Source: Lentibacillus cibarius (lineage in GTDB: Bacteria > Bacillota > Bacilli > Bacillales > Amphibacillaceae). From it: DNA of 64,000 bases. The notes under the pieces are model-generated. The model saw nothing but the letters and a program-made list of their open reading frames with translations, searched no databases and was not told where the DNA came from. The stretch is from contig NZ_VCIA01000001.1 of assembly GCF_005887555.1 (NCBI RefSeq), positions 1,736,001-1,800,000 on the forward strand, given 5' to 3'. A program made the translations under genes and the position numbers. Of this stretch, positions 1 to 8,739 are shown in pieces (positions within the stretch are counted from its first letter, which is position 1; the number at the start of each line of letters is the position of its first letter).

Positions 1-189
1 GTCATGATAATGAGGTAATACAGCTCCATTCACAGCGATACGTTCCCGTAATACTGAACTGACACTTACACCTAGTTTATCCGCTTGTTCGGCACCTAAA
101 ATCTCACGATGATGGACTTCACGGTGCTCAGTAAATAAATTCCACTTTAAATCTTCTCCGACATTAACATTAGTCTTTTTTTCGTTCAT
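1..189 (-). CDS. Cupin-type protein, 3' part outside window
   Basis: Only the first 63 codons are in the window. The start ATG at 189 is preceded by AAGAAGGAG at good spacing. The visible protein begins MNEKKTNVNVGEDLKWNLF and ends with VLPHYHD, which resembles the opening of a cupin metal-binding motif (G-X5-HXH type). It lies 39 bp downstream of carbamate kinase on the same strand, so it is probably the next gene of the oxamate carbamoyltransferase operon. Cupins in ureide pathways include ureidoglycine aminohydrolase and ureidoglycolate lyase, but too little is visible to choose. The cupin reading rests on a short segment and on context. Confidence 0.55.
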   Translation of the reverse strand, partial: MNEKKTNVNVGEDLKWNLFTEHREVHHREILGAEQADKLGVSVSSVLRERIAVNGAVLPHYHD

Positions 190-228
190 TAGAAAAACTC
201 CTTCTTATAATATATAAAAACCGACACA

Positions 229-1164
229 TTATTTAGAGATAATGGTTCCAGTCTTACCTAGAACAGCATCCTTAGCTTTTTCCAAGGAAGTAATAATAGA
301 TCTTCTGCCGTCCTTGCCACTGACAAATTGAATAGCTGCTTCTACTTTAGGAAGCATACTACCTGGTGCAAAATGTTCTTCTTCTATTAATCTTTCCGCT
401 TCCTCAATAGACAATTGGTCAAGATCTTGCTGATTCGGTTTACCGAAGTTAATCGCAATTTTTTCAACTGCTGTTAGAATAAATAAGAAGTCCACATCCA
501 ACTCGTCAGCTAAGCATTTACTTGCCGAATCTTTGTCGATAACTGCTTCAACACCTACTAAACCATGGTTGTCGTCTTCTGCCACCGGAATACCTCCACC
601 GCCAGCTGCAATCACGATACGACCCGCGTTTGCCAGATCTTCAATAATATCTTTCTCCACCACCTTAATAGGTGCAGGCGAAGGGATTACCCGACGATAG
701 CCCCGATTAGAATCCTCCACATAGGTGTCACCGGTTTTAGCCATCAACTTTTCTGCTTCTTCCTTTGAATAGAATGATCCGATTGGCTTCGTAGGATGTT
801 GAAAAGCCGGATCCTTTCTATCAACAACCACTTGACTCACAATTGTTGTCACTAACTTATTAATGGAGCGATTTAACAATTCCTCGCGTATCGCGTTTTG
901 CAAATGATATCCTATATATCCTTGGCTCATTGCACCACACTCAGCAAAAGGCATACTTGGTACATTCGCATGTTCTCTAGCACCGTTCTCAAAAGCTAAG
1001 TTGATGGCTCCAACCTGAGGACCGTTACCGTGAGCAATGATAACGTCATGCCCTTGTTCAATTAAATCAACAATTGGCTTAGCAGATCCTTGTACTAATT
1101 GAAGCTGCTCTTGGGGAGTATTGCCTAACGCGTTCCCCCCAAGTGCTATTAATATTTTACTCAT
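229..1164 (-). CDS. arcC: Carbamate kinase
   Basis: Carbamate kinase interconverts carbamoyl phosphate + ADP with ammonia, CO2 and ATP, in the cytoplasm. The family hallmarks are visible: N-terminal KILIALGGNALG nucleotide-binding strand, the AECGAMSQGYIGYHLQ segment, AAGGGGIPV, and DKDSASKCLADEL near the C terminus. The length of 311 aa fits the family. I chose the ATG at 1164 rather than the upstream codon at 1191 because GGAGGGG lies 9 nt before it. It overlaps the stop of allG by 8 nt, implying translational coupling. With the AllFGH subunits upstream, its likely job is to recover ATP from the carbamoyl phosphate released when oxalurate is cleaved, rather than from arginine deiminase, which is not present here. 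Confidence 0.93.
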   Translation of the reverse strand: MSKILIALGGNALGNTPQEQLQLVQGSAKPIVDLIEQGHDVIIAHGNGPQVGAINLAFENGAREHANVPSMPFAECGAMSQGYIGYHLQNAIREELLNRSINKLVTTIVSQVVVDRKDPAFQHPTKPIGSFYSKEEAEKLMAKTGDTYVEDSNRGYRRVIPSPAPIKVVEKDIIEDLANAGRIVIAAGGGGIPVAEDDNHGLVGVEAVIDKDSASKCLADELDVDFLFILTAVEKIAINFGKPNQQDLDQLSIEEAERLIEEEHFAPGSMLPKVEAAIQFVSGKDGRRSIITSLEKAKDAVLGKTGTIISK

Positions 1165-2590
1165 TAATGCCATCCCCTCCATATACTTCATAAAAACGCA
1201 TTAAACCTTTTTCAAAGCACGCTTTAGGAGGATGGACGATACCTGCACCAATTTGTCCTATTCCGGCAACTTTATGAGCCATTCCTGTATTAATTACTGG
1301 CAAGATACCTGTTTCAATAACTTTTCTAAGATCAATTCCAAAAGCTGAACCGCTGAAGTTCAATGTAGGAAGAGAATAATTACTATTTTCGCTCACAGTG
1401 ATATCAAACATTTGCTCACTATATCGAATCGCATCCTCAACTTCTCCACCAACAAATTGAACAATCGCCGGCGATCCACCCATGGCAAATCCTCCAATTC
1501 CCATCGTTTCCGTAATAGCGCTATCTCCGAGGTCTCGAGTGGCATCCTCTTCTGAATATCCTGGGAAAAAGAGACCTTTAATAAAATTAGCTGGTGCTGT
1601 AAACCATTCCTTTTCACCTAGTCCACTGACACGGACACCAAATTCAACACCGTTTCTAGACATTGCTGTGATAACAGTAGAATAAGGAACGCCATGCCCG
1701 GCATCCAGTGCTGATTTACAAGCTGGCATAGATAGATTTAAGAAATACTGTTCATTATTCTGTATAAAACGTAGAACTTCCCGCAATGATTGTTTATCTA
1801 TATCTGTTTGTAGGAAGTAGTCACCGATTTCCCGGTAAAAAAGACTTGTTGAAGCTTTGTTACGATTATGACACTCGTCTCCCATATGCAATGATTGGGC
1901 AGTGATTGATTTTAAATCAATTCCTTCTGTAAGTGCTAGAGCCTTCTTCAATGCAGGTGCAAAGACATCTCGAAGCCATTTTAAGCGATCAATAACTTCA
2001 TCCGAAAAAGCGCCAAAACGCAATACTTTACCGAACCCTTCATTTACCGAGCAGTAAGCTTTATTTCCATGTGTCCTGTTTTCAATCACATGTACTGGCA
2101 TGGAAGGTGATACAATACCAGCCATTGGTCCAACGGCAGAATGTTCATGGCAGGGATCAAATTCAATCTCTCCGGCGTCTATCAATGCTCTTGCTTCAGT
2201 CTCATTATTTGCCAATCCTTCAAAAATCAGTGCACCGATAATTGCTCCCTGCATTGGACCAGCCATGTTTTCCCAGGAAATGGGCGGACCAGAATGGAGA
2301 ATTTTTTTGCTGTGCATACCAGGAATGACATTAACAGCTTGATCAACATCTATTAGGAAAGGATGAGCTTCCTTGATACGTTTAATTGCTTCCTGGTTTG
2401 CCTGTTCCACTTTGTCATTATCCTGGAAGAAGTCCAATGCCTCGATTAATTGGACATTTCCTCCTGCTGGCGGCTGCCAGTCGACTTGAACGGTATCAAT
2501 ACCCTGTAAGTCCAGATCTTCCTTAAATTTAGATGTACCTATGTTAATGACGTGTAGTGATTGATTAAATATCTCATCAATAGTACTCAT
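1157..2590 (-). CDS. allG: Oxamate carbamoyltransferase subunit AllG (DUF1116)
   Basis: This 477-aa protein belongs to DUF1116 (E. coli YlbE, now AllG), one of three subunits of oxamic transcarbamylase. That enzyme converts oxalurate and phosphate to oxamate and carbamoyl phosphate in anaerobic allantoin degradation. Recognisable family stretches are VIPGMHSKKILHSGPPISW, GPMQGAIIGALIFEGLA, DPCHEHSAVGPMAGIVSPS and GMAHKVAGIGQIGAGIVHPP. The ATG at 2590 follows AAAGGAGG and is adjacent to the fdrA stop at 2591, while its own stop overlaps carbamate kinase. The function comes from published work on the E. coli allFGH genes. The identification here is by sequence resemblance and the conserved gene order. 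Confidence 0.88.
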   Translation of the reverse strand: MSTIDEIFNQSLHVINIGTSKFKEDLDLQGIDTVQVDWQPPAGGNVQLIEALDFFQDNDKVEQANQEAIKRIKEAHPFLIDVDQAVNVIPGMHSKKILHSGPPISWENMAGPMQGAIIGALIFEGLANNETEARALIDAGEIEFDPCHEHSAVGPMAGIVSPSMPVHVIENRTHGNKAYCSVNEGFGKVLRFGAFSDEVIDRLKWLRDVFAPALKKALALTEGIDLKSITAQSLHMGDECHNRNKASTSLFYREIGDYFLQTDIDKQSLREVLRFIQNNEQYFLNLSMPACKSALDAGHGVPYSTVITAMSRNGVEFGVRVSGLGEKEWFTAPANFIKGLFFPGYSEEDATRDLGDSAITETMGIGGFAMGGSPAIVQFVGGEVEDAIRYSEQMFDITVSENSNYSLPTLNFSGSAFGIDLRKVIETGILPVINTGMAHKVAGIGQIGAGIVHPPKACFEKGLMRFYEVYGGDGINE

Positions 2591-4144
2591 TTAATTAACC
2601 TCCTTTTGAACGAGCATTGTTGCAATTCTCGTTGCCATTTCATTACTGTCAGCTACATAGACACCGGCAGATTGAAGTTTCTTTTGTTGCTGTTTATAAT
2701 CTTGCTTGTCTTTAGAAGTACCACAAATATAGGAAACAATTGACAAGTGTCTGCCTGCCTGTTCAGCCTGATCCTTTGCTTCTTTCAGTGCGTCCAAAGT
2801 AACGCCTGCCGGATCGTCGTTGGAGCCATAGCCCAATTCAAAGTCCAGTAATAAAACAGCGGTCCGTGGATCTTTGGCCTCTTGTATAATCCGCTCATTT
2901 CTTAGTGTTGGTTCAATCATTGGATGAGGTTTACCTTTAGTAAATTCATCATCACCCATATCAAGCAGGGTATGACCTACACTCTCCGTTATATCGGCAA
3001 CCTTTTCTTCTGCCTTTTTAGCCACATTACTTTTCACACTTTCACCTGTAGAGCGAATAATGGACAACGCTTCGGAAGTTAAGGTACCGCCACAGAATAG
3101 TCCACGGATATCCTGTTGTGAGTCGCTAAATTTGCCCTTTTCCGCTTCAACCCATGCAGTAACACGCTCGTTCATTTCCGTATCTATTTTCACCTCTGGA
3201 TCAAGTAACGCCACAGACTTGCGAGCTGCATCAATTAACGTTGCTGAAAAAGTTGCGCCGGCCGCCTCAACAGCTTGTGCATCACCATCCAGGAAGCAGA
3301 CCACGACTGGCTTCTTGCATTGGCTGACTTCTTTAACAATCTTATCTTGCACACTCGGAGCAGGTGGCTTAGAGATTAATGTAATAACTTTAGTCTTATC
3401 ATCATTTTCCAAGGCTTTAAGACCTTGCAGCATCATCATTCCGCCTATAGACTCATGAAGATCCCGGCCACCTGTGCCGATTGCTTGTGTAATGCCATAA
3501 CCAAGACGGTCGATTTGCACCGTAACTTCCTGCAAGCCAGTACCGGACGCAGCGACAAGTCCAATACCACCTTCACTTACCTTGTTGGCAAAACATAGTC
3601 CACCATTGTTGATGATTGCCGTTCCACAGTCAGGTCCCATAACAAATAAGTCATTTTCCCTGCCCATTTCTTTCAATGCTTTTTCATCTTCAATACTCAC
3701 ATTGTCACTAAATAACATAACGTGTACGCCCTTTTTCAATGCTTGTCTCGCTTCACGGGCCGCATATTCTCCCGGGACTGAGATAATAGCCATATTGGCA
3801 TCCGGCATTGCATTCAGGGCAGAATGGACTGATTTTGCTGTTACCTCTTTGCCTTTGCCTTTTTTTGTCTTTTTCGACGTTAGTTCTTCATGGATAACCT
3901 CCATTACTTCTTCAACGCGTTCATCTGTATTAGCTATCAATGCAATAATTAAATCGTTTTCCGTTGCAGCTTCTGCCTCATCTGTAAGTAAACCGATATC
4001 TTCTAATAAGTCCTTGTTCATTTTTGTAGCCATGGATACAACAGCCTGTTCCACACCATCATAATTGTTAATTTTACTAGACAAAGACATTAACGTTACC
4101 GAATCATGGTAAGCATTATTTTCTATAATCACTTTAGACGCCAT
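2591..4144 (-). CDS. allF: Oxamate carbamoyltransferase subunit AllF (FdrA family)
   Basis: A 517-aa FdrA-family protein. The family has succinyl-CoA-ligase-like CoA/nucleotide-binding folds and forms the AllF subunit of oxamic transcarbamylase. Visible motifs are VMGPDCGTAIINN (residues about 165-180), LVAASGTGLQEVTVQIDRLG, AIGTGGRDLHESIGGMMMLQGL and VLLLDFELGYGSNDDPAG near the C terminus. The Lys-rich KKTKKGKGKE stretch around residue 90 is a probable surface insert. An AAGGAGG site precedes the ATG at 4144. The start lies 16 nt inside the DUF2877 gene, so allH, allF, allG and arcC form one translationally coupled unit. Confidence 0.88.
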   Translation of the reverse strand: MASKVIIENNAYHDSVTLMSLSSKINNYDGVEQAVVSMATKMNKDLLEDIGLLTDEAEAATENDLIIALIANTDERVEEVMEVIHEELTSKKTKKGKGKEVTAKSVHSALNAMPDANMAIISVPGEYAAREARQALKKGVHVMLFSDNVSIEDEKALKEMGRENDLFVMGPDCGTAIINNGGLCFANKVSEGGIGLVAASGTGLQEVTVQIDRLGYGITQAIGTGGRDLHESIGGMMMLQGLKALENDDKTKVITLISKPPAPSVQDKIVKEVSQCKKPVVVCFLDGDAQAVEAAGATFSATLIDAARKSVALLDPEVKIDTEMNERVTAWVEAEKGKFSDSQQDIRGLFCGGTLTSEALSIIRSTGESVKSNVAKKAEEKVADITESVGHTLLDMGDDEFTKGKPHPMIEPTLRNERIIQEAKDPRTAVLLLDFELGYGSNDDPAGVTLDALKEAKDQAEQAGRHLSIVSYICGTSKDKQDYKQQQKKLQSAGVYVADSNEMATRIATMLVQKEVN

Positions 4145-5070
4145 TGCTTTTCCTCCTTATCATTTATAAGCTGCTGGTATGCAAAACTGACACCTACTAA
4201 CATATCCGTGCCGGAAGTTGACCCAATTGCCAAGAGTTGTCGTAACTGGGGGGTTGGATCACCATCCAAGTTCTCTAGTAAAGCAAGCAAGGCTTCATTT
4301 ACCTGCCCTTCCAAACAATGTTTCAACATAAAATAACTCACATCGGTTGTTCTTCCTTTAAGATCTGCTTGATTAGGTTCAAAATCCTTATATAGGGGGA
4401 ACGCAAAGTATTGCCATGTAGCAAGCAAACCTGTTAGAAAATCATCACCCGATGGGGTCAAGCCGATACCAAGACCAACAAATCGGTCCATAAAATTTTC
4501 AAGCTTTTTCCCCTCAATATCCTTAACTAATTGCTCTAGTCCAGCCAGAAATGGGGAAAAGTAAATATTTTTCCGTGTCGTTTCAGGCACTTCCCAACTT
4601 ACATCGCTAAAACTTTTCCACGCTGGGAAAATGCCCTCTCTCGCACCATATTTTTCGATGAAATTATTCAACAGCATTAGTGTAGAAGCGGTTATATCCG
4701 GTTTGGTTTGCGAGAGTGACGCTATGTCCCTTTCCCAAACTACCGCATTCGAGAAATCCCATTGCCAATCATTGATTTCCAAACAACAGTTACCAACTAA
4801 ATTGATTGGCATACCCGGTTTTAAAACTGAAAGCATCTGTGAAAAACCTTCATCTTCACAGGTTTTCATCATACCTGGCGACTGGATAACCCAATTCTTT
4901 GCCAATGAAAAAAGCGTTACGCCGTCATGGGATATAAAATTTACAACCTTATCAAATACACTGTGTACCGTGCCAAGTTGGTTACTGTTCTGTTTATGGC
5001 TCAGCCACTCCAATAAGCGGCTATCCATTTGTTTGATTTGATATGGATCTATATCAATCATCATTATCAC
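4129..5070 (-). CDS. allH: Oxamate carbamoyltransferase subunit AllH (DUF2877)
   Basis: DUF2877 (YlbF/AllH) proteins are the third subunit of oxamic transcarbamylase. The family motif GLGIGLTPSGDDFLTGLLAT is clear about two thirds along, and the C-terminal IGSTSGTDMLVGV is also typical. The frame is open upstream to 5136, but a decayed upstream coding end stops at 5078. A GTG at 5070 (or ATG at 5064) preceded by TAGGAAA fits better as the start, giving about 313 aa. The exact start is uncertain. The stop overlaps allF by 16 nt. Confidence 0.82.
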   Translation of the reverse strand: MIMMIDIDPYQIKQMDSRLLEWLSHKQNSNQLGTVHSVFDKVVNFISHDGVTLFSLAKNWVIQSPGMMKTCEDEGFSQMLSVLKPGMPINLVGNCCLEINDWQWDFSNAVVWERDIASLSQTKPDITASTLMLLNNFIEKYGAREGIFPAWKSFSDVSWEVPETTRKNIYFSPFLAGLEQLVKDIEGKKLENFMDRFVGLGIGLTPSGDDFLTGLLATWQYFAFPLYKDFEPNQADLKGRTTDVSYFMLKHCLEGQVNEALLALLENLDGDPTPQLRQLLAIGSTSGTDMLVGVSFAYQQLINDKEEKQWRLK

Positions 5071-5077
5071 CGGTTTC

Positions 5078-5164
5078 CTATGATTCTTCCTTAAGATCGT
5101 CTTGACGGCGATAGACATATAATGCGAGTAGTACAATAGCTATTGGTGCATAACCCAATAGTTG
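5078..5164 (-). pseudogene. C-terminal tail of a lost membrane protein
   Basis: Directly upstream of allH, an open stretch reads QLLGYAPIAIVLLALYVYRR followed by QDDLKEES and a stop at 5078, after an in-frame TAG at 5165-5167. It has a hydrophobic helix and then a charged end, typical of the last transmembrane segment of a permease. The stop is only 7 nt before the chosen allH start, the usual operon spacing. This suggests that a transporter gene once preceded allH and that all but its tail has been deleted or displaced. The identity of the transporter cannot be told. Confidence 0.45.
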
Positions 5165-5234
5165 CTACAGAATAAATCCCCACCTCTTTGATCATAGCAT
5201 CGGAGCAGAAGATGTATGGGAGGTTTATACGGAG

Positions 5235-5301
5235 ACGGGCATGACAACATATGTGTGAGTCAATTTCTTGATACTGACTGCTTAATCGTGGACATGCCCG
5301 T
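5235..5301. repeat. Inverted repeat in the scar between allH and the hydrolase gene
   Basis: Arms ACGGGCATG (5235-5243) and CATGCCCGT (5293-5301) are perfect 9-bp complements around a 49-nt loop. They lie in about 215 bp of noncoding DNA (5165-5380) between the membrane-protein remnant and the hydrolase stop. It could be a structured RNA, a terminator without a T-run, or the end of an inserted element. Nothing in the sequence decides between these. Confidence 0.4.
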
Positions 5302-5380
5302 AGAGGCTTTGTGCTAACCCGACTAAAATTCTATCTTTTGAACGAACTCCTTGCATGTATTGGCGAAAAACTAGATTTAG

Positions 5381-6058
5381 TTATTCACCAAGTGATGTAA
5401 GAAGATTCTCTGACGGAGCCGTCCATCCAAAAATTCCGCCTTGCTGATTAATCATTCGAATGGAATCTTCATGATCCTTGGAGTCAAATGCAGCCGCACA
5501 GTCTTCCAGCAATAAACAATCAAAACCACGGTCATTAGCTTCCCGAAGCGTAGATTGAACACATACATGAGTCGTTACACCGGCCACAAGTAAATTTGTG
5601 ATTCCTTTGTTTTTCAAAATCACGTCCAAATCTGTCTGGTAAAAAGCACCTTTACCGGGCTTATCAATAATAACCTCGCCCTCAACAGGCTTTAACTCGT
5701 CCACGATATCATGACCGTATTCCCCGCGAACTAGTATTCTACCCATTGGACCTTCATCACCAATTCCTGCACCTTGTTTACTACCGCGATTCAGCTTACT
5801 TGGTGGGCAATCGGATAAATCCGGACGATGCCCTTCACGGGTGTGGACAACAAACATGCCTTTTTCACGGGATGCTTCCAGTACCTTCTCAATATTCGGG
5901 ATAATGGATCGTGTCAGAGTGATATCATTTCCCAGCTTTTCACCAAATCCACCAGGCGCACAGAAATCACGTTGCATATCGATAATTACCAGTGCAGTTT
6001 TTTCTGCATTAAATTCAAAGTTATAAGGTTTTGCCTCTAAAGAATACACTTTATTCAT
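5381..6058 (-). CDS. Isochorismatase-family cysteine hydrolase
   Basis: This 225-aa cytoplasmic hydrolase has the full catalytic set of the isochorismatase fold: Asp in VIIDMQRDFC (near residue 27), Lys in DKPGKGAFY, and the nucleophile Cys in GVTTHVCVQSTLREA. Relatives hydrolyse amide or ureido bonds (N-carbamoylsarcosine, ureidoacrylate, biuret, nicotinamide). In this cluster an amidase acting on a ureide such as oxamate or a carbamoylated intermediate is a reasonable inference, not a proof. I chose ATG 6058 because AAAGGGAG precedes it. The frame extends 21 codons further upstream without a ribosome site. It follows the XapX gene by 78 bp on the same strand. Confidence 0.85.
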   Translation of the reverse strand: MNKVYSLEAKPYNFEFNAEKTALVIIDMQRDFCAPGGFGEKLGNDITLTRSIIPNIEKVLEASREKGMFVVHTREGHRPDLSDCPPSKLNRGSKQGAGIGDEGPMGRILVRGEYGHDIVDELKPVEGEVIIDKPGKGAFYQTDLDVILKNKGITNLLVAGVTTHVCVQSTLREANDRGFDCLLLEDCAAAFDSKDHEDSIRMINQQGGIFGWTAPSENLLTSLGE

Positions 6059-6136
6059 TTGGATCTCCCTTTCAAGTTTTATTCCAAACATGTCTGTCAT
6101 GTTTTGGCTTTCAATCCTCATGATCCATCATTTACG

Positions 6137-6298
6137 TTAAACAACATTAAAGACAGCATTAATTAATTGGGCACCCAGAAATATTCCTACCACCCCTACG
6201 ATACCTATCAAAGGAGGAGCAGGTACTGGTAACTTAATGAACTTAAATAATATGCCCACAAGCAAACCTCCAATTAAAGACAAGACAATCTCCAACAT
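6137..6298 (-). CDS. XapX domain membrane protein (copy 2)
   Basis: A 53-aa membrane protein, MLEIVLSLIGGLLVGILFKF, with two hydrophobic helices around a VKLPVPAPPL-like Pro-rich turn (here IKLPVPAPPLIG). This is the XapX domain, a small family of unknown role often found beside purine or ureide catabolism genes. The start at 6298 is set by AAGGAG 8 nt upstream. It is a paralogue of the neighbouring gene at 6379-6573, and both sit in the presumed hydrolase operon. Confidence 0.75.
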   Translation of the reverse strand: MLEIVLSLIGGLLVGILFKFIKLPVPAPPLIGIVGVVGIFLGAQLINAVFNVV

Positions 6299-6378
6299 AT
6301 TAAATGCTCCTTTTTTATTTGGAATCTTATCACCAAGCACGGACATACATATGTTACACGTTTAGCAAAAGCTCACCT

Positions 6379-6573
6379 TTAATCATGGGAAACTTCCGCC
6401 TTTTTCCTCTCATTGAAGGTGCGAAAAAGGAAGTCCATTAGTACTCCTCCTAGGAATATTCCTACCATTCCAAATATTCCGGGTAAGGGTGGGGCAGGTA
6501 AAGGCAATTTAACTAAGGAAAATAATACGCCTACAACCAAACCTCCTGTTAATGATAAAAGAAAATCACGCAT
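6379..6573 (-). CDS. XapX domain membrane protein (copy 1)
   Basis: A 64-aa paralogue of the next gene: MRDFLLSLTGGLVVGVLFSL, then VKLPLPAPPLPG and a second helix ending in a basic tail, RTFNERKKAEVSHD. The XapX family signature is the conserved KLPxPAPPL turn between two membrane helices. The ribosome site is weak (GAGTGGGTG); an in-frame GTG at 6582 is an alternative start. It is the first gene after the promoter region at 6744-6791, so both XapX proteins, and perhaps the hydrolase, are likely co-expressed. Confidence 0.72.
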   Translation of the reverse strand: MRDFLLSLTGGLVVGVLFSLVKLPLPAPPLPGIFGMVGIFLGGVLMDFLFRTFNERKKAEVSHD

Positions 6574-6743
6574 ATTAAACACCCACTCGTATCATAATGA
6601 CTTGATATAGAAATCCACTGCCAAATAAGAACCAGTTTGCAAGCTGGGTTTGAATAAAAATGACAACCCACCTTATTTACTTAACAACGAAATCCACTTT
6701 GAAGCTTAGCAAATACCTGAGATGCTGCCGGTTAATTTCACCA

Positions 6744-6791
6744 CCCTTTCCTCCTCTGCTACCTTTATTATAATAATTGAAAGCGCATTAA
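6744..6791 (-). promoter_or_regulatory. Promoter with cre-like site before the XapX genes
   Basis: In the 317-bp gap between the XapX gene and the regulator, the minus strand has a perfect -10 TATAAT (6772-6767). Just upstream is a 15-bp stretch, TTGAAAGCGCATTAA on the plus strand (6777-6791), that fits the CcpA cre consensus apart from one base. No good -35 is seen at 17 bp, as expected of an activator-dependent promoter. Downstream, GAGGAGG (about 6752-6758) precedes a short GTG-started reading frame of about 11 codons (KLTGSISGIC) that may be a leader peptide. A 10-bp repeat AGTGGATTTC occurs twice in the leader. Confidence 0.45.
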
Positions 6792-6890
6792 TCATTGTAA
6801 CAAGTTGACATTTGTTTTATTTTAAACTGGCAAATACCTACAATAGATGTCATTTTTTTCACAGAAATAAAACAGTGCGTGTTCAATCAC

Positions 6891-8531
6891 TCATTCTTTT
6901 TTGAATTTCAGGTATTGATGTAACTGATAGGCTAAGGAAATTTCCGCTAATTCAAATCCATCCTCATCATTTATTCCAAGTTCCTTTAACTTACCCATTC
7001 GATAACGCATGGTATTATAATGTACATACATATCATCTGCGGTTTTTTGGAGGTTGGTGTTATTTTGAATGTAATAACTAAGTGTTTCCAACAAGTTTGC
7101 ACCTTTCCTTTCATCATATTCGATGACACTACCTAACTTTTCGGTTACAAATTCCTGTAAGACGGAGATCTCCTCAACATAATGAAATAAGCGAAATAAC
7201 CCAATATCTTCGTAAAAACGAACAAAGGATTGTTTGTCCAACTTTTCCTTATAAATTTTAAATACTAACATTGAGTTGCTATAATACTCCCTTATTTGGT
7301 CCATATCATAAACTGTATCAGAAATACTTACCCCTAGATTACTTAGCTTTCTGAATCTGTGTACTATGGAATCGCCTGCTTTTTTTAGCTTTTGTTTTAA
7401 GTTCTTTTCAAACACAATGCTTATAAAACATACTAACGAATCGTTATAATAAAGTGTTTTACAATTCTCTATAGGGATATCGACTGCCTGTGATACAATT
7501 CTCTCAATCATGCCGGAATCGAGCATTCGGTTGTATACTGCTAATTTCTTTTCACTATCTTTTATATTCGTTTTAATACTTAAAATAGCCATTGGAAATT
7601 GGAAGTTCCATTTAAATACCTTTGCCTTTTCGGTTATTTCCGTTTGGGAGCCATATTGGTTATTAAAAATATCCCTAATAAAATTGCTTAGATAATTTCT
7701 TTCCTTTTGAAGCAATGCTTGTTCTTTCTGAAATAGAAATGCCACCAAAAAAGATGCTTGCTCGATTGCAACGATTAGATTATTATTAAGACTCTTTCCT
7801 TGTTCCAGCAGAACGACCAAATAACCAAACTCGTCACCTCCAGCAATGATGAATTGAATATAAATATCGTTTTTCTCATATATTGTCTCATTTACTTGTA
7901 CGGAGAAATTATTTTTGTCGGCTGAATATACGTCTATCTCGTTTGACTGATCACGTATGGTTATTTTATTGTCACTTTTATCAAGCGATGAATCCACATA
8001 TTCTAAATCATTGTTTAGAAGTAATACAGGTGCATCAATAAGTTTGGCAACGGATTCAACAAACCTGTTCAAATTGGCATCTTCCAATAACAAACCCAAT
8101 AATTGCTGGTGCATTTTATCCCGAAATTCCAACACAGAAGTTCTTGCATCTAGCAGTATTGTTAGTATTTGATGCGTTAATGTGGATAAATTGGCACCAT
8201 CCGGCAATTTCATTAATGGAATACCGTATTCATTGGCTTGCTTGATCATGATGTCTGGGATTTCATCAACATATCTACCTGGTTTAATAGCAACTCCGGC
8301 GATATGCATTTCGGCCAATTTAGGTATAAGTGTCTGAATTTGCGCTGGATTATCAGCAATTGGATATAAAGTTGTTAGCAATAAGCCATTTTGTTCGATA
8401 TATGCATAAATATCAGGAACCTCCATAAAGTACACATTTCTAACCCTGTGGTTCAGATCTGACTTGCCAGCTATGATTTCAACATCCTCAAACTCGTCCA
8501 ATTTCAAAATATCTTTTATTGTTACATACAT
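6891..8531 (-). CDS. PucR-family transcriptional regulator
   Basis: A 546-aa regulator. The N-terminal PucR domain (about residues 1-125, opening MYVTIKDILKLDEFEDVEI) is followed by a sensor-like middle. A C-terminal helix-turn-helix of the PucR/CdaR type lies around residues 480-540 (LLETLSYYIQNNTNLQKTAD, HYNTMRYRMGKL). PucR proteins control purine and ureide catabolism in Bacillus, which fits the downstream ureide cluster. The start at 8531 has TTGGAGAG 7 nt upstream; the in-frame extension to 8564 lacks a site. It is transcribed in the same direction as its presumed targets. The effector is unknown but could be allantoin or a breakdown product. Confidence 0.88.
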   Translation of the reverse strand: MYVTIKDILKLDEFEDVEIIAGKSDLNHRVRNVYFMEVPDIYAYIEQNGLLLTTLYPIADNPAQIQTLIPKLAEMHIAGVAIKPGRYVDEIPDIMIKQANEYGIPLMKLPDGANLSTLTHQILTILLDARTSVLEFRDKMHQQLLGLLLEDANLNRFVESVAKLIDAPVLLLNNDLEYVDSSLDKSDNKITIRDQSNEIDVYSADKNNFSVQVNETIYEKNDIYIQFIIAGGDEFGYLVVLLEQGKSLNNNLIVAIEQASFLVAFLFQKEQALLQKERNYLSNFIRDIFNNQYGSQTEITEKAKVFKWNFQFPMAILSIKTNIKDSEKKLAVYNRMLDSGMIERIVSQAVDIPIENCKTLYYNDSLVCFISIVFEKNLKQKLKKAGDSIVHRFRKLSNLGVSISDTVYDMDQIREYYSNSMLVFKIYKEKLDKQSFVRFYEDIGLFRLFHYVEEISVLQEFVTEKLGSVIEYDERKGANLLETLSYYIQNNTNLQKTADDMYVHYNTMRYRMGKLKELGINDEDGFELAEISLAYQLHQYLKFKKE

Positions 8532-8739
8532 GATTATCTCTCCAATCTGCGCCCCATGTTTCATCTTTACTTATATTTTAACCTTTGAATCCCAAAGTAT
8601 CGTCAAATGAATGGATTTGAACGTGATAATGGGAGCCATTCCGTCAGCATTCACTTTTCCACAAATGACATCTCATTCGATTATAGACGAAAGAAGGTGT
8701 TATACTAAAATATAATTATGTAAAAGTGAGGTTTTGACA

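Noticed and set aside
5235..5301. Purine-type riboswitch upstream of the allH genes
   Set aside because: The inverted repeat lacks the conserved purine aptamer core and the loop length does not fit.
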